A stretch of 64,000 nucleotides of DNA, from NCBI GenBank assembly GCA_015065925.1, contig SVPL01000001.1:1-64000 (forward strand), given 5' to 3'. How positions within the stretch are numbered: position 1 is the first letter of the stretch; the number at the start of each line of letters is the position of its first letter. The notes below the pieces were generated by a model. The model saw only the letters and a list, made by a program, of their open reading frames with translations. It did no database searches and was not told the DNA's origin. Below are positions 56,610-64,000 of this stretch, piece after piece. A program made the position numbers and the translations under genes. This DNA comes from Oscillospiraceae bacterium. Its GTDB lineage: Bacteria > Bacillota > Clostridia > Oscillospirales > Acutalibacteraceae.

Positions 56610-58793
56610 TCATCGATAGCTGACCTCTTTATAAATTGTTCCAGCAAAGGTGAATAACTGCTGAAGCAGAACAAATACCATCATAATAACGAATACACAA
56701 ACAAGCATTCCCAAAATAATAACTGCCGACATAATTAAGAATTTGAAGAAGCCAAATTCGTGTACTGTCATAATACCTACACAAAGCATAATTGCGGTAA
56801 GTGCAAGGCATACAGTGGAAATTGCGGTGATAACAAGTGCTTCCTCAGGCACAAGTACATTCGAAAGTATTGTGGTAAGCACAGAGCTTATAATCTGAGG
56901 AATTAATGCGTAACAGGTTACAATGTAAACCTGCTTCATATTACCTTTACCCTGGAAGAGTGTGGTAAGTCCCCAGTTAACAACTGTCCAAAGAAGTACA
57001 ATACCAAATGTACGAATAAATGAGAAGCCTGCGCTGTAGTTGGATTTATCTATCATTCTATACATAAATCCATAATAGATTTCACTACATACTGTTGTAA
57101 TGAAGTAGATAACCAATAAAAGTGTTGCAAGCTTTGCCGAACCTTTATTGTAATATCTTACCTGCTGTGAGCCCTCAAAAGGATGAACCACACAGTTGAA
57201 CATAGTTGACACTGCAGGATTTTTAATAAGCTTCTTTTCCTTCTTTTTCATATATACAAAGAAGAAGATAAGTCCGCCTACAACAGCGATTGCAAGAATG
57301 AACATCCAAACAAAGTTTTCTGCAAGATAGTCATTTCTTACGAAGGTAAAAGCTGATGCATAGGTATCCTGGTCAAAGCCAAGCTCAGCGTATTCAAGAG
57401 TTTTTTCGTACTCCTCTTTAACCAAGGCTGCACGGGAAAGTCCTCTATATGCCAGCTGAGAGTTACGGTCAAAGGTAAGAGCCTCGTTCCAATATTTTTC
57501 AGCCTCAACATAGTCACCTGCATTGGTGAGAGCCTGTGCTTTTTTAACCAAAGAACCATATTCTGTAGGCTTGAAAACGGTAAGAGAATTTAAAAGCTCA
57601 TCTACAACATATACCTTTTCGGTTTTGTCGTCTACCTGAATATTAATAGGTTTACGGAAGGTACCCTGCTGACCGCCTTCACCAAAGCCGCCGCCGAATA
57701 CAGAAAGCTGATTACACTCCTGGTCGTAAATAAATACGTGACCGTAGGTACCGCAAAGACCGTACATATAACCGTAGGAGTCAACATCCATAGAGGTTAT
57801 ATAACTGGTTTTCCAAGAGTAGTAGCCCTGCATATTAGGATACTGCTGACCAAGACCGTCAGAGAAGTTAAAGCTTTCAGCCGAAGTAACATTGGTAGTA
57901 GTTTTATTCTTAAGAACATTAATACCACCTGGAGAAAGCTTTTTAAGCTGACCTGTGTTGGTAGAGTTGGTTTGTGAAGGTGCAGTAGCGGTGTAAATGA
58001 AGTTATCTGCATCTACTGAGATGTCGGTAAAGCAGTAGGGCAAGGTTTGTTCCTTGGTTTCGTGCTGTGCATCCGACATAATGTAAAGCTCATAAATTCG
58101 GGTGAATATATCCAAAATGGAGCCTGAAACCGAGTTAGCGCCGTAAAATCCCGAAAATTCAAGATTGTTATCATACAAAACGGCGCCGTAGTAAGAACCG
58201 TTACTGAGAACATAAATGTAACCTTCGGAGTCTACAACTATTTTTTCGGGTTTGTAGATGAAGTTTTCAGGAATAACATCATCCTCGGGCAAATAAAGAA
58301 CATTTAAGCCAACACCGTTTATATCACAAATAACTACGCGCTCGTTACCTTGGTCAGCAATATAAAGCTCACCCTTCTTGGTAACAAAAACTGAGCAAGG
58401 AGTGTTAAAAGTAAGCTCTTCGCCCTTGTAATTAACCGAAGTCAAAACCTTTTTCAAGGTATAGTCGGAATTCATAATAACAATGCGGTTGTTACCTTTA
58501 TCGGTAAAATAGATAAAACCTGCATCATCAACAAAAACATCTGTTGGGGTAGCAAAAGCAGTTAAACCAAGGTCTGCGCCTGTAATGGTTGTTTCATACT
58601 CATACATAGCGGCAGAAGAAACGGCATTTTTGTTACCGGGGGCAGACCAATAGGTGTATGTATCGTATGGGTCCTGACTTATGCGCTGAGCAGATACAGG
58701 AACCATAAATATTGACATTACAATACCTACAAGCATTACCAGAAGGATAGCTTTACGATACATTCCACCCTTTAATAAGGGATTTTTATTCAT
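56610..58793 (-). CDS. Membrane protein with NHL-type beta-propeller, TPR-like segment and C-terminal Yip1-like TM domain
   Basis: FVDDAGFIYFTDKGNNRIVIMNSD / GELYIADQGNERVVICD repeats; VEAEKYWNEALTFDRNSQLAYRGLSRA; multi-TM C-term. Confidence 0.85.
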   Translation of the reverse strand: MNKNPLLKGGMYRKAILLVMLVGIVMSIFMVPVSAQRISQDPYDTYTYWSAPGNKNAVSSAAMYEYETTITGADLGLTAFATPTDVFVDDAGFIYFTDKGNNRIVIMNSDYTLKKVLTSVNYKGEELTFNTPCSVFVTKKGELYIADQGNERVVICDINGVGLNVLYLPEDDVIPENFIYKPEKIVVDSEGYIYVLSNGSYYGAVLYDNNLEFSGFYGANSVSGSILDIFTRIYELYIMSDAQHETKEQTLPYCFTDISVDADNFIYTATAPSQTNSTNTGQLKKLSPGGINVLKNKTTTNVTSAESFNFSDGLGQQYPNMQGYYSWKTSYITSMDVDSYGYMYGLCGTYGHVFIYDQECNQLSVFGGGFGEGGQQGTFRKPINIQVDDKTEKVYVVDELLNSLTVFKPTEYGSLVKKAQALTNAGDYVEAEKYWNEALTFDRNSQLAYRGLSRAALVKEEYEKTLEYAELGFDQDTYASAFTFVRNDYLAENFVWMFILAIAVVGGLIFFFVYMKKKEKKLIKNPAVSTMFNCVVHPFEGSQQVRYYNKGSAKLATLLLVIYFITTVCSEIYYGFMYRMIDKSNYSAGFSFIRTFGIVLLWTVVNWGLTTLFQGKGNMKQVYIVTCYALIPQIISSVLTTILSNVLVPEEALVITAISTVCLALTAIMLCVGIMTVHEFGFFKFLIMSAVIILGMLVCVFVIMMVFVLLQQLFTFAGTIYKEVSYR

Positions 58794-58811
58794 AATACTT
58801 TCCTCCTATGC

Positions 58812-59729
58812 TTATTTAATACCCGAGCTACTCATGGTCTGGGTAACACTTCTTTGAGTTACCAAGTACACCAGAATAGGCGGAATCATCATAATAACCG
58901 TAACAGCCATGGCGCATCCCTGACGGGCAATACCACTCTGTGCAATGGTAGAAGCCGCAAAGGGAAGGGTCTTAAGCTCTTCACTAAAGATTGTACCACC
59001 GGGTTGAATTGCCCAAAGGTCGCGGAAGGAGAAGAGGGTAAGGGTAAGCCAAGCGGGCTTAACATTGGGCATTGCAATCTGCCAGAAGGTTCTGAAGGAA
59101 CCTGCGCCATCAATCTTAGCTGCTTCAATCAAAGCATCGGGAACATTGGTGTCCATAAACTGTTTCATAAGGAATACACCCATTGAAGAAGGAATAGCGG
59201 GTAGGATGTATGCCCAATATGTATCTATCATTCCAAGTGAGGAATAGATAAGATAACGGGGGATTTCCAAGGTATATGCATTATAAAGAAGTGACATCTG
59301 GATAATAGTGAATATTATCTTTTTGCCGGGGATATTGGTTTTTGAAAGTACATAAGCAGCTGCCGAACCAACCAAAACGTGAAGGAAGGTGGTTACAACA
59401 CTTATGAATATACTGTTAAATGCATATCTGGAAAGGGGAACTGCAAGGTTATCCAAAAGGCTTGGAAGTGTGAGATAACTTGCAAATGTAGGTGAAATTA
59501 CATAGAAACGGGGCGGGAAAACAAGGAGTTCGTCCAAGGGCTTGAAGGAGGTGATAATACAGTAATACATAGGAAGTATTGAGAACAAGCCAAAAAGGAT
59601 TAAGAACAAGGTGTAGAAGAAGTTTCCGCCTTTACTACGGGTAAATCTTTTATACTGATCGCGTCTGGCTGCTTTTAATTTAAGCTTTTTAAGCCTTCTT
59701 GCATCAGCTTTGCTCATTGTAGCTTGCAT
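58812..59729 (-). CDS. Carbohydrate ABC transporter permease (MalG-like)
   Basis: EAAKIDGAGSFRTFWQIAMPN EAA loop. Confidence 0.95.
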   Translation of the reverse strand: MQATMSKADARRLKKLKLKAARRDQYKRFTRSKGGNFFYTLFLILFGLFSILPMYYCIITSFKPLDELLVFPPRFYVISPTFASYLTLPSLLDNLAVPLSRYAFNSIFISVVTTFLHVLVGSAAAYVLSKTNIPGKKIIFTIIQMSLLYNAYTLEIPRYLIYSSLGMIDTYWAYILPAIPSSMGVFLMKQFMDTNVPDALIEAAKIDGAGSFRTFWQIAMPNVKPAWLTLTLFSFRDLWAIQPGGTIFSEELKTLPFAASTIAQSGIARQGCAMAVTVIMMIPPILVYLVTQRSVTQTMSSSGIK

Positions 59730-59734
59730 TTATC

Positions 59735-60661
59735 TTACCTCCCCGCCATATTTACTAGTTTACCAAGAAGTGACTTGGTAGCGAACATTAATACGAATAG
59801 CACAACCGATATTGCCGCGGCGTAACCCATTTCATAACGGGATGTACCAACGTCGGTTATAAGTGATACCAAGGTATCTGCTGAGTTGTTGATACTGGGG
59901 TATCCGCAAAGCGCAATAGGAACAACGCTTATAGAGAATGCTGCCTGGATTTGCATAACAACACCGAACATCAAAATGCTCTTCATTGAAGGAATTGTGA
60001 TGTACCAAAGCTCGTGCCAACGGTTTTTAACACCGTCAATAGCACCTGCTTCATAAAGCTCGGGGTTAACATTCTGCAAACCTGAAATGTTTGAAAGGAA
60101 GGTAACACCCATACTCATCCACAACTGTACTATACATATAATGGGTAGAGCGTAACTTGGATTTTTAAGCCACTGAACAGGCTCAACAATAAGTCCAAAG
60201 GAAAGAAGTGTACTGTTTATGTAACCGTAGGCATCACCGCTGAAAAGTATCTGCCAAATAAAGTAAACGTTACCGGCAAGGGCGGGTGCATAGAACATAA
60301 AGGAAAGAAGTGTACGGATTGTAGGACCAAATTCGTTAACCATCCAAGCAAGCATAAAGGCGATAAGGAAGCCCAAAGGACCTGTAACTATTGCCAAAAC
60401 AAGGGTATTACTGAGTGCTTTTGGGAAAACATCGTCCTGAACGAACATACGCAGGTAATTATCAACACCTGCAAAACGCGGTAAGGAAACTGCGTCAAAA
60501 TCGAAAAAGCTTAATACTACTGAGCTTAATACGGGTAATACTGTAAAAGTAAAGAAAAGGATAAAGAAGGGTGCAAGCATTAAATAATACACAAAATTGT
60601 TAGAAAACTTTTCTTTTCTTTTAATAACCAGATTTAACGGTTCTTTATTAGCTGTTGTCAT
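59735..60661 (-). CDS. Sugar ABC transporter permease (MalF-like)
   Basis: YEAGAIDGVKNRWHELWYITIPS EAA loop. Confidence 0.95.
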   Translation of the reverse strand: MTTANKEPLNLVIKRKEKFSNNFVYYLMLAPFFILFFTFTVLPVLSSVVLSFFDFDAVSLPRFAGVDNYLRMFVQDDVFPKALSNTLVLAIVTGPLGFLIAFMLAWMVNEFGPTIRTLLSFMFYAPALAGNVYFIWQILFSGDAYGYINSTLLSFGLIVEPVQWLKNPSYALPIICIVQLWMSMGVTFLSNISGLQNVNPELYEAGAIDGVKNRWHELWYITIPSMKSILMFGVVMQIQAAFSISVVPIALCGYPSINNSADTLVSLITDVGTSRYEMGYAAAISVVLFVLMFATKSLLGKLVNMAGR

Positions 60662-60678
60662 ACTTGTTAGCCCTCCTT

Positions 60679-63600
60679 TTACTTAACATTATACTGATTG
60701 CGCTTACGCTCAATCTCTGCATCGGAAATTTCTGCCCACTTAATCATCATATCCTTAGCGTTTTTGGAGTTGTTAACAACATTCCAATATGCCTGGTCGA
60801 TAGATCTTGCGGTGTAGTAACTACCCGGAATTTCAGGAACCTCTTTCATATTCTTCCACTGAGTGATAAGAGCATTAAGGCTATCCTTATCCCAACCCAT
60901 CTGCTTAAGAGCCTCGGGGTTAGCTGTAGCAACACGGCCCGAAACGCCAAGAATGGACTCACAGTTGTTGGAGTAGTTAAGCTGAGTATCTGCGCTGGTC
61001 CACCACTTAAGGAATTCCCAACCAAGGTCATGATTTTTAGAAACCTTTAAGATACCGCAGCCTGTACCCGAACCTGCCTGACAGTTATTGATGGTGCCGT
61101 CTTCATTTTTCATACCGGGGATGGGAACCATCTTCCACTTACCGGTAATTTCGGGAGCAGCCATTGTAAGCTGAATGTAAAGTGTATAGTTCTGAACACC
61201 CATAGGCATTGTACCTATACGGAAACGGTTGAAGAAGTCAGCCGTTACGGGGAATTTATACTCATTAAAGAAGTCAGTCCAGAATTCAAAAGCCTTAATA
61301 GATGTAGCTGAAGAAAGCTGAGTTGCCGAACCGTCTGCCTCGTAAATCTCTCCACCCATCTGCATTATAAAGGTAGGAAGAATACTAAGGGAACCAACAC
61401 CCGCATTAACCATAGCGGCAGTGGTGATTTGAGTATAAGGCAAGCTGGCTTGAAGGTTGTTTCTGTTGAAGAGGGCAGCAATCTGTAAATACTCATCCCA
61501 GGTTGTAGGAGGTTCAACTCCAAACTCCTCAAAAATATCGGTGCGATAGAAGAGCATATAGAAGTTAAGTGTATCAGGTAAAGCGTAAACACCTGCAGGC
61601 TTATCATCGGTAGAATCATCATCAAAGGTGAAGGGAAGCGCCGCGTCGGGAGTCATAAAGCGCTCCATAACCTGGTCATAATCGGGGAACTGAGTAAGAT
61701 CTACCATAGAACCACGAAGGGCAAGGTTAACAGGCTCAGAACGCGCCATATGTAATGAGCAGTCGGGAGCTTTACCCGAAAGAATTGCATGAACATAAGA
61801 TGCGTTAGACATTTTCAGGTTAACGCCTATACCTGTTTCGGGAGTGAAGGAGGACTGGATAAGGTTGTTAAGAACACGAATCTGGTCACGGCCCCAGTTA
61901 GCCCAAATGGTAATATTCTTTTCGGTTTCAAGGTCACCCGATATATTGTTATAGTCAGCGCTGAAGGAAGAGAAGAAACGCTGTGTGCTATAGCTTGTTT
62001 TTGCCCACCAGCTGGCTGTAGGATCAACAAAATTAGCATCGGGATCGCCAATTTCAATGTAATCTATGTTAAGTCCCATTTCCATCATTGAATAAACAAG
62101 GGCACTTACACTTGTGTAGTTGTTATAGAAAAGAGTCTTGTATTGGTGAGCAGTCCACTTATGCTCAACCATATCGTCTAAAACCTCGCAAAGTCCGCGA
62201 ATGGTGGTTGCGTTGGTACCACCTGCCTGACCTGCCAATTCCTCGGTCTTAGCAGCAATGCGATATAACTCCTGACTATACTCAGTAAGCTTTTCATTGA
62301 ACTGAGGAATTTGCTCAAAGAGATTATAGTCACGGCTGCTATCGGGGGACTCACCTGTGATTTTAATCATATCACGGTAAACATTACCAACCTTATAAAC
62401 AACTTCTTTAAGCTCGCGAACGGTATTTGTAAGTTCGCCAAGGTTAACCTCCATCGAAATAGTGTTAACACCTTTTTTAAAGTATATTAAATAAGCATTA
62501 CCGTTATCATCAGCAAACTCTGCGTGCTTCCAATCCAAATCATACTTAAAACACATATTCGCAGCCTCTGCAAATGGTACCTTACCGTTAATCAAAAGTT
62601 TACGGTAAGCATTACCATTAAGAACATGTGACTGCTTATAACGATATGCAAGCTTATAATAGCCTGCTTCCGGAACATTTACTTTCCAAGTGATGCGTTG
62701 ACCCGGACTTGCCCAGTTAACATTACCAATATAGTTAATACGTGTAAGATAAGGGTTAGAACCATTTACGGAAGAAACGCTGGGATCGGTTTGGTCGTAC
62801 TGCGCAACAAGAGAGTTAGCATTTTTGAATGTAGCATCCTCACCCTCGATTTTGATAGTGCCGGCGCTAACCTTTTTAGAGGTGTCGTACTCTGCAGAAA
62901 CATCAGCGTAGGATTTATACTGCTCAGGAACCTCAAGTACAATTGCATCTAAAGCAACGGGCTCTGCAACCGACTCAACAGCAATAGTATGTGCACCTGC
63001 TGTAAGAGCTACGGTAAAGGGCATTGATTCCAGACCTGTGGGGTCAACAAAGTATCCCTCCTGGAAGGCAAAATACTCGGTCTGCTCTGCCGCAAACTCA
63101 TTACCTATACCGTCGGTACGAACTGTTTGATAAAGCACATTACCCTCAGCATCGTATCTGGGATTGCCGTCTTTATCCAAAGCAACCTGATAAATGGGAT
63201 TGCCTTTTTCGTCATATTTAGCTTTGCCGTTTTCATCAACCTCAGTAACGGGCTCGTCTTTGAAAATACGAGGAAGCTCAAACTCCTTCATAGCCTCAAA
63301 CAGACGCTCACCGTCAATCTTAAGTCCTAATGCAACAGGGTTGTTACGGCCTTTCATAGCATAATATAAGAACTTAACGGTGTAAAGACCATCGGCAGGA
63401 ACATTAATGTTGTAGGTTAAATAACCGTCCTCATTAGTCCACTCTACTACGGTTTTTCTTCCCTCACCGTTTTCGAGCTCCGATACATCTACCTTTTTAA
63501 CCTCGGCATTAACGGAAGATGCAAAGTCGGTTGCATCAATCACAATATCCTCGGTTGCATCGGTAAAACCACCCTTGTCAGACATATAGTCCTCATAAGA

Positions 63601-63738
63601 TGGCAATTCAGACGAAACGGGGATTTTATCTACCGTATTGGCAGACTCCTGAGCTTCGCCTGCGGCTGAAGCGCCGGTTATAAAAACAGATGTTAAAATC
63701 ATAACCATTGCTAAAACCAAGCTTAACTTTCTTTTCAT
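60679..63738 (-). CDS. 1019-aa extracellular solute-binding protein with N-terminal CBM-like extension
   Basis: C-terminal SBP_1 region (NITIWANWGRDQIRVLNNLIQ, GVEPPTTWDEYLQIAALFNRN); ~580-residue N-terminal beta-rich part; signal peptide. Confidence 0.88.
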   Translation of the reverse strand: MKRKLSLVLAMVMILTSVFITGASAAGEAQESANTVDKIPVSSELPSYEDYMSDKGGFTDATEDIVIDATDFASSVNAEVKKVDVSELENGEGRKTVVEWTNEDGYLTYNINVPADGLYTVKFLYYAMKGRNNPVALGLKIDGERLFEAMKEFELPRIFKDEPVTEVDENGKAKYDEKGNPIYQVALDKDGNPRYDAEGNVLYQTVRTDGIGNEFAAEQTEYFAFQEGYFVDPTGLESMPFTVALTAGAHTIAVESVAEPVALDAIVLEVPEQYKSYADVSAEYDTSKKVSAGTIKIEGEDATFKNANSLVAQYDQTDPSVSSVNGSNPYLTRINYIGNVNWASPGQRITWKVNVPEAGYYKLAYRYKQSHVLNGNAYRKLLINGKVPFAEAANMCFKYDLDWKHAEFADDNGNAYLIYFKKGVNTISMEVNLGELTNTVRELKEVVYKVGNVYRDMIKITGESPDSSRDYNLFEQIPQFNEKLTEYSQELYRIAAKTEELAGQAGGTNATTIRGLCEVLDDMVEHKWTAHQYKTLFYNNYTSVSALVYSMMEMGLNIDYIEIGDPDANFVDPTASWWAKTSYSTQRFFSSFSADYNNISGDLETEKNITIWANWGRDQIRVLNNLIQSSFTPETGIGVNLKMSNASYVHAILSGKAPDCSLHMARSEPVNLALRGSMVDLTQFPDYDQVMERFMTPDAALPFTFDDDSTDDKPAGVYALPDTLNFYMLFYRTDIFEEFGVEPPTTWDEYLQIAALFNRNNLQASLPYTQITTAAMVNAGVGSLSILPTFIMQMGGEIYEADGSATQLSSATSIKAFEFWTDFFNEYKFPVTADFFNRFRIGTMPMGVQNYTLYIQLTMAAPEITGKWKMVPIPGMKNEDGTINNCQAGSGTGCGILKVSKNHDLGWEFLKWWTSADTQLNYSNNCESILGVSGRVATANPEALKQMGWDKDSLNALITQWKNMKEVPEIPGSYYTARSIDQAYWNVVNNSKNAKDMMIKWAEISDAEIERKRNQYNVK

Positions 63739-63828
63739 TGATCTAACCTCCGATTCCGATTGACAGGCTCAAGTCCTGCTAACCTTTTTTAAAAAGCCTT
63801 ATCTTACAACGCAGTTTCTGCAAGTGAA

Positions 63829-63851
63829 CCCTATATATAATATGTATAGGG
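63829..63851. promoter_or_regulatory. 23-bp near-perfect palindrome upstream of the 60679-63738 gene, candidate operator
   Basis: CCCTATATATAATATGTATAGGG, one mismatched pair. Confidence 0.55.
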
Positions 63852-64000
63852 AAATCAACTTAAAGATATCTGCGAAAAAACAGATTATAAGACGGAAAAT
63901 ACCGCCTTAGTGAATTTTTTTCACCAAAACGTTGCCTTTTTTCTAGTATTTTCCTCTATTTTCGGTCTGCGAAATCATAAATTCCACATATTTTAACTGG

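Noticed and set aside
1-64000. CRISPR arrays, tRNA and rRNA genes, transposases, integrases or prophage
   Set aside because: No spaced repeat array, no clear tRNA cloverleaf or rRNA core, and no such protein families recognised by eye; tRNAscan/Rfam would be needed for certainty

Overview
Low-GC Clostridia-type (Oscillospiraceae/Ruminococcaceae-like) chromosomal window, mostly coded on the minus strand. Main blocks: (1) a truncated secreted surface protein (1-1963); (2) Ktr/Trk potassium uptake and a nadABC-niaR operon with a clear promoter/operator; (3) a 2241-aa VWA/pilin-linker/DUF11 cell-wall adhesin with a LuxR-type regulator; (4) housekeeping genes (aspS, mgsA, minD-like, rsmA) and an atypical P-type ATPase; (5) a type II restriction-modification island (Xre/C-like regulator, PD-(D/E)XK nuclease, beta-class MTase, small winged-helix protein, convergent Dam-family MTase); (6) a DUF1292 protein and a structured, possibly 6S-like RNA; (7) a CotH / VTC / DUF4956 / Cthe_2159-like cluster; (8) asnB, an MBL protein, pgeF, rpiB, a pectate-lyase-like protein, a bile-salt-hydrolase-family enzyme and nadE; (9) a ~21-kb glycan-acquisition-like locus with a 1860-aa sortable CBM protein, an unusual GH-A-like lipoprotein, two ABC importers without ATPases, a DUF5696 lipoprotein and an NHL/TPR/Yip1 membrane protein. 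The most interesting unexplained signals are a possible RNA switch upstream of the 1860-aa gene (a 12-nt duplicate of the Shine-Dalgarno region plus an upstream anti-SD), a dispersed multi-hairpin repeat family with conserved boxes, tandem operator-like repeats in front of the R-M operon, and the R-M gene combination itself. All family calls come from reading the translations by eye; no database search was run.
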